Positions 8,740 to 15,535 of a DNA stretch of 59,671 nucleotides are shown piece by piece; the stretch's first letter is position 1, and each line of letters starts with the position of its first letter. This DNA comes from Vagococcus fluvialis bH819. Lineage in GTDB: Bacteria > Bacillota > Bacilli > Lactobacillales > Vagococcaceae. A program made the translations under genes and the position numbers. Below the pieces are notes generated by a model that was not told the DNA's origin, did not search any database, and worked only from the letters and a program-made list of their open reading frames with translations. Location of the stretch: the NCBI RefSeq assembly GCF_900163795.1, contig NZ_FWFD01000019.1, positions 1 through 59,671 on the forward strand, in the 5' to 3' direction.

Positions 8740-9129
8740 TTATTTTTGTGTCATGATTACAGATTTTTTTTCATCTGAATTCTTATTAACCATCATTCCG
8801 TTAACAGTATTTTTTTGTGTTTTAACATCTTCTATAGAGTTTAAAACTTCATCATCTTCACCTAAAAACTGAATAGAGTTTCCTTTAATTGCATACTTCC
8901 CTTCGTCACTAACACTTCCACCATCTTCTAAAACACTAGCGTTCCCATCTTCAAAAAAAGTAATTTTAAAACCTTCGCCATCACTGACAACAGCTTGCCA
9001 TGTTGCAGTACCTTCCAACAATTTTTTTTCTAAAGACTTTTCAGAACTTCCACACCCAACTAAAACAACCGATAGAATTATACTCATTAGAAAAACTAAA
9101 CCAATTTTTACCTTCTTTTTTTGACCCAT
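8740..9129 (-). CDS. Small lipoprotein of unknown function
   Basis: A 129-residue lipoprotein: basic N-terminus MGQKKKVKIG, hydrophobic segment, lipobox LVGC, then a small beta-rich domain (TWQAVVSDGEGFKITFFEDG and GKYAIKGNSIQFLGE, shown in parts). The layout resembles small lipocalin-like lipoproteins often found on Firmicute plasmids, but I do not recognise the family. Its start directly abuts the stop of the AP2 gene part at 9130. A surface or entry-exclusion role is possible. Confidence 0.75.
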   Translation of the reverse strand: MGQKKKVKIGLVFLMSIILSVVLVGCGSSEKSLEKKLLEGTATWQAVVSDGEGFKITFFEDGNASVLEDGGSVSDEGKYAIKGNSIQFLGEDDEVLNSIEDVKTQKNTVNGMMVNKNSDEKKSVIMTQK

Positions 9130-9678
9130 TCATAACACCCCTTCACTCACATATTTTTTTAACACCGGCCGAAAATAAAACAATTCTGCTTTGCGTCTTT
9201 CTCTGATAGCTTCTTCTTTACACTCAAAACTTTTTCTCAATACATTCTTTCCCTTAAAAGACATGTAAGCTACCCACCTACCAGTTTTTTCATTAAAACT
9301 AACACCACGAACGCCACTAGTATTATTTACATTATCTTCTTTTAATAACAGCGGTAAAAACGTACCCTCTACATGAAATTTTTGAACCTGTTCTTTATAA
9401 AGCCTTGCACCAATTTCTTTTTTTCTGATCGCCCAAAGACAATTACAGGGATTATCTTTTTTGTATGCCGTTTGTGGCATTAAGAAAAACCTTCCGCACA
9501 AGTGACAATTGCAATACCACATGACACTACCGCCTTTAGAACGATCCGGAGATTCATTTATAACAGTATAGTTTTTAAAAGTTTTTCCAGTTAAATCTAA
9601 AAAAGTTGTACGCTTACCAAAATTCTTTTGACTTAATTCTAACAAACAACCACACGATATACTATAGTTTAGTTTTTT
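9130..9678 (-). pseudogene. AP2-domain protein, C-terminal part, in the -1 frame
   Basis: The second part of a split gene. It has no start codon with a ribosome binding site: the first possible start is a TTG at 9645, but the open frame begins earlier and includes SCGCLLELSQKNFGK, the end of a zinc ribbon whose beginning is in the other frame. After a second cysteine-rich segment (WYCNCHLCGRFF, CNCLW) comes an AP2 DNA-binding domain: NNTSGVRGVSFNEKTGRWVA and EAIRERRKAELFYF. AP2 domains of this kind occur in homing-endonuclease-like proteins. It is joined to the upstream part only by a -1 frameshift at A AAA AAC (9678-9672). It may be a programmed-frameshift product, a mutated gene, or a sequence error. 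Confidence 0.75.
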
Positions 9679-10007
9679 ATATTTAATTGGCCACTAGTTT
9701 TATAACATTCTTTACCACAATCACAAATACATTTCCAGTAAATCATTTGACTTTTATATTCAAATCCTAAAGCCTTCGGATTTTTAACTTTTTCTATTAC
9801 CAATAATTTACCAACTTTTTTATTCAAGTAGTCAGCATGTCTTAGACACCCACAACTTTTACGCCCACGTTTAAGACAAGCAATTCTAACATCTATTGTT
9901 TCACCACATTCACATACACAAATAACGTTACCACTAATCGAGCTAATTTTTGTAACTTCTAACCGGCCATAGATACAGCCGATTAGATCCATTTCATTTT
10001 TTTCCAT
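9669..10007 (-). CDS. AP2-domain protein, N-terminal zinc-ribbon part (0 frame)
   Basis: A 112-residue product from ATG 10007 (an in-frame GTG lies at 10016; GGGGT precedes both). It has two treble-clef or zinc-ribbon-like units: CVCECGETIDVRIACL with SCGCL, and WKCICDCGKECYKTSGQL, which lacks its closing SCGCL here. The missing SCGCL lies just downstream in the -1 frame. The reading frame stops at TAA (9671-9669), immediately after the heptamer A AAA AAC. The gene lies between the relaxase and a lipoprotein gene and is preceded by a 26-bp sequence repeated before the relaxase gene. Confidence 0.75.
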   Translation of the reverse strand: MEKNEMDLIGCIYGRLEVTKISSISGNVICVCECGETIDVRIACLKRGRKSCGCLRHADYLNKKVGKLLVIEKVKNPKALGFEYKSQMIYWKCICDCGKECYKTSGQLNIKN

Positions 10008-10013
10008 AATAGC

Positions 10014-10039
10014 CACCCCAATTTTTTTCTACAGGCGGT
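10014..10039. repeat. 26-bp direct repeat, copy 1 (before AP2 gene)
   Basis: The 26 bases are identical to 11632-11657. On the minus strand both copies begin with ACCGCCTGTAG and end in a GGGGTG ribosome binding site, placed just before the AP2 gene and the relaxase gene respectively. Confidence 0.85.
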
Positions 10040-10108
10040 TTTAGGTCTTGATTTTTTTGCTAGTGCTTTTGCACTGAATTTTTTAGTGTATCAAACTTGA
10101 TACTAGAC
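10040..10108. other. Intergenic hairpins after the relaxase gene
   Basis: Two inverted repeats: AGTGC-TTTT-GCACT near 10063-10076, and TATCAA-AC-TTGATA near 10087-10100. Neither has a clear T run on the minus strand, so they are not convincing terminators. They could be remnants of an insertion or recombination sites. Confidence 0.4.
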
Positions 10109-11626
10109 TTACATTTCAAAACCTTGTTCACGCAAGTATTTTTCCCTCTCTACTTTACGAATCATTTCTTCATAGTCTTGTTCTGCTGAATTCATTTCAG
10201 AATCATCATTAATAGCACGATCCACTTTCTTAAAATCTTTCCTGTTTAGATTTTTTGTAACTACTTTATTAATGCTTTTTTCTCGTTCTTCTTTCACTAA
10301 TCTATTTGACTCTACTTTTTTTACGAATTCTTTATATCGTTCTTCACCTACTTTCGTTTTCAAATTGGGCTTACCTATTGGATTATACGTTCTGTTTTTT
10401 TCCAATAACATTTTTTTTAAATCGCCACCAGATAATTTTTTACTTTCACTATTTTTCACATTTTTCATTTCTCTTACAAAAGCATTACCCAATCTTTCGT
10501 TTAAAATCTGCTCTCTATTTTCGTAAAATGAATTTGCTTTATGACTATCACCATAAGTTTTTTTGTATAAATCGTCCATCACTCTTGCATTATCTAAATA
10601 CTCTTTTCTTCCGGCATTATTTTTCGTTAAGCTTTTAGTAACAACATTAATTTTAATTCTTGTTTCTTCCGGCAATTCATTATACCCTCTAACATTTCGA
10701 GGTATTTCTTCTTTTAAAGATTTAACCAAATTATGAATGATTAAATTTTTATCTTTATGATCTTCTTGTGAAATATAAATACCCATCAATCCATTTTTTA
10801 ACTCATTAGAAAATTCTTTAGGAACACTGGATCTCAATTCGCTAATTCTACTTAACTCTTTTTTTTGATTTAGCAATGAATTACCAACAGCATGTTTCAT
10901 TGAATCAATTGTACTTTTTTTTCTCATTCCCCTTGCTTCTAATTGGTCTTCAAAATCAACTATGCGTCTTGTATTAACATTTTCCATTAATGTTACATGT
11001 ATATGAATGTTATCCGTATTCCTATGAATTGCACCAAACCAAAAATTATTAGAAAGCTTCTCTTGTTCAGAACAAACACCGGTCATTTCAGTAACAGCTC
11101 TATACATTGCTTCCTCGTCTAACTTATTAGTTTTAGGATCTAGATAACCTTCTTCTATCAAAAAATTATTATCAAAAGACAATACATCACGATACATAAC
11201 CGCATTATTTTTTTTAGCCTTTACAACCATTTTTTTAATTCCTTTTACATCTTCTTGCGTCATGTGGCGTTTCCAACTACTAAATGCACCGCCTAAAACT
11301 TCCTCATTACCTTTATCTACTAACGCTTTTTTTCTTGCCATATAGTCAATATATTTTTCTATTTGCAAAACATCTTTTACTACACCTTCTTGATCTGGTT
11401 CATCTGAAATAGAAATTTTTTCCAAAGCTTTTTCAATTCGTTTCATTTCTTCTAATTCATCATCTGATAAACCATTCTTTTTTTCACTCTTTCTTAACGC
11501 TTCTTGTCGTGCCATATAATCAACAAACGATTCTAGCGTTGCACTTTTTTTCTGTTTACCTTTTCCAGAATGTCTATTACCAACAGAAAAATTACAAACT
11601 AATACAATACTTGATGAATTTGCCAT
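10109..11626 (-). CDS. mobL: MobL-type conjugative relaxase
   Basis: A 505-residue relaxase. The three-histidine metal-binding motif is visible as HRNTDNIHIHV at about residue 205, preceded by FWFGAI. The N-terminus contains YMARQEALRKSEK and a repeat of the same element (YMARKKALVDKGNEEV), typical of the MobL family of Firmicute plasmids. It should nick oriT and lead the strand into the recipient through the VirD4 coupling protein. The ATG at 11626 follows a GGGGTG ribosome binding site inside the 26-bp repeat. Two ribbon-helix-helix accessory genes lie just upstream. Confidence 0.85.
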   Translation of the reverse strand: MANSSSIVLVCNFSVGNRHSGKGKQKKSATLESFVDYMARQEALRKSEKKNGLSDDELEEMKRIEKALEKISISDEPDQEGVVKDVLQIEKYIDYMARKKALVDKGNEEVLGGAFSSWKRHMTQEDVKGIKKMVVKAKKNNAVMYRDVLSFDNNFLIEEGYLDPKTNKLDEEAMYRAVTEMTGVCSEQEKLSNNFWFGAIHRNTDNIHIHVTLMENVNTRRIVDFEDQLEARGMRKKSTIDSMKHAVGNSLLNQKKELSRISELRSSVPKEFSNELKNGLMGIYISQEDHKDKNLIIHNLVKSLKEEIPRNVRGYNELPEETRIKINVVTKSLTKNNAGRKEYLDNARVMDDLYKKTYGDSHKANSFYENREQILNERLGNAFVREMKNVKNSESKKLSGGDLKKMLLEKNRTYNPIGKPNLKTKVGEERYKEFVKKVESNRLVKEEREKSINKVVTKNLNRKDFKKVDRAINDDSEMNSAEQDYEEMIRKVEREKYLREQGFEM

Positions 11627-11631
11627 TCAAT

Positions 11632-11657
11632 CACCCCAATTTTTTTCTACAGGCGGT
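11632..11657. repeat. 26-bp direct repeat, copy 2 (before relaxase gene)
   Basis: Perfect copy of 10014-10039. It spans exactly from the stop codon of the preceding accessory gene to the region before the relaxase start. This suggests the AP2 gene arrived by an event that copied the relaxase translation-initiation region. Confidence 0.85.
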
Positions 11658-12140
11658 CTACCAAGAATCCATAAGATTTTTCGCTTCTTTTTTACGTTCA
11701 GATTTGCTTACATCTTCTACTATAACGCTAGGATTTACTTTTCTCTTTTTCACTTCCGCCAAAGCTTCATTATAAGTTTTTGTGTTTTTTGACCCCTTAA
11801 TTTCATTAGTCAAAAGAAAATCACTGCTAACGACAACTTCAATAACATCTATCGTTTCTTCCATTTTTGACAAGTCATTAAATAGTTCAAGTTCCCTTTT
11901 TAACGCTTTGTTTTTTTCTTTCAAAATCGCAATTTCAATTTCAGCCTCATGCAATTTAATTGTAGTGCTATTTTTAATCAGCGTTGTTTCTGCCCCGATT
12001 TCATTCAAGTTATTTACTACATATCTAAAAAGATTTTGCTTATTGGTAAACAACCCCTCATTCAACTTAACAAAATCATTCACTTTATTTAATTCCTCAA
12101 CAGTTAAGTACAGAGCCACTTTTTCAGTTTTGCCACTCAT
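11658..12140 (-). CDS. Relaxosome accessory protein, RHH plus coiled coil
   Basis: A 160-residue protein from ATG 12140 (AGGGGTG ribosome binding site; a longer frame to 12158 lacks one). The N-terminus KVALYLTVEELNKVNDFV followed by NLFRYVVNNLNEIG reads as a ribbon-helix-helix DNA-binding domain; residues about 60-100 form a coiled coil (EAEIEIAILKEKNKALKREL). It lies directly upstream of the relaxase and overlaps the preceding gene, the usual place of MobC-type proteins that open oriT. The function is inferred from position and fold. Confidence 0.7.
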   Translation of the reverse strand: MSGKTEKVALYLTVEELNKVNDFVKLNEGLFTNKQNLFRYVVNNLNEIGAETTLIKNSTTIKLHEAEIEIAILKEKNKALKRELELFNDLSKMEETIDVIEVVVSSDFLLTNEIKGSKNTKTYNEALAEVKKRKVNPSVIVEDVSKSERKKEAKNLMDSW

Positions 12141-12150
12141 TTTTTCACCC

Positions 12151-12435
12151 CTATTCAATATTTTTTATAAGATAGTCAAACAACATCTTATAAGTATCAG
12201 TTAACCCTTTTATTGATTCCTCGTTAGATTTAAAAGCTAACTTCATTTCGTCGATGGCTATATCAAATTCACTTTTTCTATAGTCAATAAGATCAATTTC
12301 ACTATCAGTTCTTATCAACTGTTTTAAGTAATCATTGCGACTATAATTCCTACCGCTTCTTTCAGACATAACCTTACATTTTTTATCTATTTCACTTATA
12401 TATTGTGGGTCAACATCACGCACTTTAATTTCCAA
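12151..12435 (-). CDS. Small RHH-like relaxosome protein
   Basis: A 94-residue protein with MEIKVRDVDPQYISEIDKKC followed by SRNDYLKQLIRTDSEIDL, the strand-helix-helix pattern of a ribbon-helix-helix protein. It starts at a TTG (12435) behind AAGGGAAG; no ATG is available. It is the first gene after the candidate oriT region and overlaps the next gene by a few codons of untranslated frame. It may bind the 21-bp spaced repeats at 12664-12747. Confidence 0.65.
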   Translation of the reverse strand: MEIKVRDVDPQYISEIDKKCKVMSERSGRNYSRNDYLKQLIRTDSEIDLIDYRKSEFDIAIDEMKLAFKSNEESIKGLTDTYKMLFDYLIKNIE

Positions 12436-12496
12436 ATCGAAACACTTCCCTTCTTAAAAGTTCATTTTTTGAATAACTAAGGAAAAAAGAAAATAA

Positions 12497-12750
12497 TTGA
12501 GTAAATTGAGTAAAGGGCATAAGGGAAACTATCCCCACTTTGATTTTCAAAGTTGGGAAGTTGGCTGTGCCAACTACGTTTTTAATGATTTACGTCTAAC
12601 ATTTTGTGACCCCATTTATACTCTAATTTTACCATTTTTAAGGACTAAATACAATCATTTCATAGTCTTATCCAAGCACTTTTCAGTCTTATAAAAGACC
12701 GTTCAAGTCTTATTAAAGACCGTTTAAGTCTTATTGAAGAATATTTATCA
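12497..12750. other. oriT: Candidate origin of transfer (oriT)
   Basis: A 385-base gap without a gene. It has a perfect hairpin AGTTGGC-TGT-GCCAACT (12559-12575), an imperfect inverted repeat just before it (CCCACTTTG with CAAAGTTGGG, about 12535-12557), and four AGTCTTAT direct repeats starting at 12664, 12685, 12706 and 12727, exactly 21 bases apart. It lies immediately upstream of two relaxosome genes and the relaxase. Position and structure suggest oriT; the nick site itself was not identified. Confidence 0.6.
12664..12747. repeat. Four direct repeats at exact 21-bp spacing
   Basis: AGTCTTAT recurs at 12664, 12685, 12706 and 12727. The middle units extend to AGTCTTAT-(AA/TA)-AAGACCGTT and contain a small inverted repeat GTCTT/AAGAC. 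The spacing equals two helical turns, which puts binding sites on one DNA face, as is typical of sites for cooperative ribbon-helix-helix proteins. Confidence 0.8.
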
Positions 12751-12787
12751 TATAAGAAAACAGCCCTTTAGGAATTAATTAAAACAA

Positions 12788-12822
12788 CAAAAAAAAGAGT
12801 GGGGAAATCCCCACCCTTTTTT
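12788..12822 (-). terminator. Strong terminator at the end of the T4SS genes
   Basis: On the minus strand GGGTGGGG-ATT-TCCCCACTC is followed by a run of T. It closes the gene ending at 12821. The stem is GC-rich and flanked by A and T runs, so it could act in both directions. Confidence 0.85.
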
Positions 12823-13720
12823 ATTTGTACACTTGCTTATTTTCATTCACTTTGATTATTTTCTTTTTCAACTCTTTAATTTTTTCATTTGATTCATTTA
12901 TTTGCCCGTTAGTTGTTTCAATCTGGCTAATTTTACTGCTAATTTCTGTTTGAGTTTGCACTTGTTCAGCACTAGTCTGAAACGCAATTTCATTCTCTAA
13001 CTTCTCAATATCTTGTTTTTTGATTTTTATTCCCGTTTGATATTGTTCAATGTTAGAATTTTCATTCGCTATTTGTTCTTCTATAGTTTTGATTTGATAT
13101 TCAAAATTTTGTACTTTTAACTGATATTCATTTTGAATTTTAAGCTTATTATTTACTTTAATATCTTCATCAACTGCATAAACTTTTATTTCTTTTGTTT
13201 CTAAATCATTAGTCGATTCTAATTCTGGATAGATATATCTAGGAATGATCGTCATAGATATAACACCAAAATCTTTCGGTAAATTCTCAAAGTAAACAAC
13301 ATTATAGTTATCTTCTACTTTGACTATTGATTGTTTGGTATTCGTTTTTCCTTTATTAGTAATGTAATTCAACTTGTAGTCATACTGTAAATTAGATAAC
13401 GATTTTTGATTCGTTTCATCAAAATAACTAAACGTTACTTTGAACAACCCGTTTTCTTTATTTATTTCCATTTCAGTTACAGTTAGGTTTAAACTAGCGA
13501 CAACATTTATCGGATCATCTAATTTTACTGTATTGTATTCATACGATTTACCTGTAACTAGTGGCGAAAACACGATAACAATAGTTAAGACTACGAAAGT
13601 TGATAACGCCCCTAAATACAATTTAGTATGCGATATTTTTTTATAAACTTTGTCAATTTCCCTTTTGCTTTTTCTGCTTTTAACATTTTTATTTTTAATT
13701 GAATAAGGTTTATTTTCCAT
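12821..13720 (-). CDS. Membrane-anchored coiled-coil protein of the transfer operon
   Basis: A 299-residue protein from ATG 13720 (AAAGGAG, 8 bases). It has a basic cytoplasmic N-terminus, one membrane segment at about residues 38-58 (LYLGALSTFVVLTIVIVF), an extracellular beta-rich domain, and a C-terminal coiled coil of about 100 residues (QNFEYQIKTIEEQI, KQDIEKLENEIAF). No family was recognised. Last gene of the T4SS block, so probably a channel or surface component. Confidence 0.7.
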   Translation of the reverse strand: MENKPYSIKNKNVKSRKSKREIDKVYKKISHTKLYLGALSTFVVLTIVIVFSPLVTGKSYEYNTVKLDDPINVVASLNLTVTEMEINKENGLFKVTFSYFDETNQKSLSNLQYDYKLNYITNKGKTNTKQSIVKVEDNYNVVYFENLPKDFGVISMTIIPRYIYPELESTNDLETKEIKVYAVDEDIKVNNKLKIQNEYQLKVQNFEYQIKTIEEQIANENSNIEQYQTGIKIKKQDIEKLENEIAFQTSAEQVQTQTEISSKISQIETTNGQINESNEKIKELKKKIIKVNENKQVYK

Positions 13721-13735
13721 TATTGACACTCCTTT

Positions 13736-14374
13736 TTATTTGAAGTAGAGGACATTAATTTTAGTAACTAAAAATTTGCCTTCAACATTTTCAACGCTAA
13801 ATTCAATATAAGTTGTATTCACAGTGTCACCAGAGCTACTTGTTGTATTGTAAGTGATCTTTGAAAAGTAATTAGTTAGATCTTCACTAATGTATTGCGT
13901 GTACGTTTCAGCGTCTTCATAGAAGCTTTTAAAAGTTGGGTCAGAAGAATAAACCGAGTTTAAATCTTCTGGACTTTCTTTTAATTTTTCACTTTCCTTA
14001 ATCATATCTTCCGGAACAATAGTATTAGCTACATTTTTTATTGATAGTTCATTTAATTGTTTTTTCTTATCCGATATAGTTTGAATATCATATACTGGAT
14101 ATAAAGTAACGAATTTATTCGCTACCTCATTCATTTTAAACGCCACACTTGAATCGTTTTCTTTTGATTCGTTTTCTTTAATACGGCCGTACAAGTTTTC
14201 ATAATTTTCCTTTATTTTTTTATTTTCACCTTCAAGCCGTTCAACAGTTGACGCTAAATCCATCTTTTCTTTTTTCGCAGAAATGCGACTTTGGTTTAAT
14301 AACATTCCCCCTATTAGACAAACACTAATCAAAACTAATACCGCAATTTTCAAATATTTACTATCTTTCATCAT
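13736..14374 (-). CDS. VirB8-like single-pass transfer protein (tentative)
   Basis: A 212-residue protein: short N-terminus, one membrane helix at about residues 8-26, a coiled-coil stretch, then a domain of about 130 residues ending in strands NTTYIEFSVENVEG and KFLVTKINVLYFK. This layout is that of VirB8-type (NTF2-fold) proteins in Gram-positive T4SS such as TcpC and TraM. Two consecutive ATG codons are possible starts. The identity is inferred from topology and neighbours. Confidence 0.55.
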   Translation of the reverse strand: MMKDSKYLKIAVLVLISVCLIGGMLLNQSRISAKKEKMDLASTVERLEGENKKIKENYENLYGRIKENESKENDSSVAFKMNEVANKFVTLYPVYDIQTISDKKKQLNELSIKNVANTIVPEDMIKESEKLKESPEDLNSVYSSDPTFKSFYEDAETYTQYISEDLTNYFSKITYNTTSSSGDTVNTTYIEFSVENVEGKFLVTKINVLYFK

Positions 14375-14393
14375 TTAGTACACCTCTTATTTT

Positions 14394-15533
14394 TTAGTTT
14401 TTTACTCGTCTAATTTCTGGCGAGTGATTTTGCCAATACGAATCTTGCCAATTATGATAACCTGTACCAGAACCGTTTGAATCGTACATTGTCGTTTCGT
14501 TTACATAAATACCCACATGAGAAATAAAATCTGGTGATCCATAAGTTCCCCTAAAGAAAATTAAATCCCCCGATTGTGCTTCACTTAACGATACTGCTTC
14601 GCTTGCTTCATATTGTGTAACTGTATACGTTGAAATATCTACACCTAAAATTTTCATGTAAAGATAACCAGTTAAACCACTACAATCAAAACCAGTTGTT
14701 GGAGATTTGCCACCCCAGACATAAGGAAAACCATTAAATTTTTCCATTTCATCACGCATTTGATCGAAAAATTCTGATGGATTTGTTGGAACACCACTTC
14801 CATTCCCACCTAAATATTGTTGAACTAAGTAAGAATATAAAAAGTTACCGCCATTAGTATATAGGTAAGGCTTTAAATATTTTTGTGATACCTCGTTAAC
14901 GTAACTATAAGTTGCACCGCTTGAATTTCCAAGACTAGGTGCAACTACAGTTTTAGAATACTGTTCAGCAACATCAACATTATGAGTTAGAGAATTACGG
15001 GATAGATAGGAAACATACGCCGTACCGAAATTATACGACTGGACAACACCCAACATATCCACGTCATTACCATTAGCTTTTGATAAATTCCAAGCACTTT
15101 TTAAATATTTAACCCCTTGTTCGATACTTGCTTCTTCTGTCAATGTATTAACTGGCAGACCTAAAGATTCGCTTGACTGCATTAAATCTGCATACCTTCC
15201 GCCCGTTTCAACTTGCATTATCGCTAAAACGTACGGAACCATTTCCGGTATTCCATGTTCTTTACAATAACGCTCAACTACGCTTTGCCATTTTTTAACA
15301 TCTTCTGACAAAGGTTTTGAGCCACCAACTATAGTTGAGCCACTGCTTTTTTTGCTAGACGTGAAAGACTGCATAGAAGACGTTACACCAATAACCAACA
15401 TTACTATCAATCCAACAATACCAACTATAGCCCAAAATTTAATCTTAAATAATTTACCGTATTTTTTTGTTATACCTTTATTTATTTTTTTACCTATTTT
15501 ATTAGGCTTCTTTTTTTGAGGTTGCTGTTCCAT
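14394..15533 (-). CDS. Bifunctional lytic transglycosylase / NlpC-P60 endopeptidase (VirB1-like)
   Basis: A 379-residue peptidoglycan hydrolase. One membrane segment (about 32-52) anchors it. Residues about 75-215 form a lysozyme-like transglycosylase domain (VLAIMQVETGGRY with the catalytic Glu, QGVKYLKSAW, VVQSYNFG). The C-terminal NlpC/P60 domain has FDCSGLTGYL with the nucleophile Cys at about 282, and SHVGIYV with His at about 337. The arrangement equals CwlT of Tn916/ICEBs1 elements, which opens the wall for the transfer channel. Its start lies two bases from the VirB4 stop. Confidence 0.92.
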   Translation of the reverse strand: MEQQPQKKKPNKIGKKINKGITKKYGKLFKIKFWAIVGIVGLIVMLVIGVTSSMQSFTSSKKSSGSTIVGGSKPLSEDVKKWQSVVERYCKEHGIPEMVPYVLAIMQVETGGRYADLMQSSESLGLPVNTLTEEASIEQGVKYLKSAWNLSKANGNDVDMLGVVQSYNFGTAYVSYLSRNSLTHNVDVAEQYSKTVVAPSLGNSSGATYSYVNEVSQKYLKPYLYTNGGNFLYSYLVQQYLGGNGSGVPTNPSEFFDQMRDEMEKFNGFPYVWGGKSPTTGFDCSGLTGYLYMKILGVDISTYTVTQYEASEAVSLSEAQSGDLIFFRGTYGSPDFISHVGIYVNETTMYDSNGSGTGYHNWQDSYWQNHSPEIRRVKN

Positions 15534-15535
15534 AT

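Noticed and set aside
10040-10108. Hairpins after the relaxase gene as terminators
   Set aside because: On the minus strand neither stem is followed by a T run.
11782-12204. Plus-strand open frame of 140 codons
   Set aside because: It is a shadow of the relaxosome accessory genes: low-complexity Ser/Phe/Leu composition and no initiation signal.
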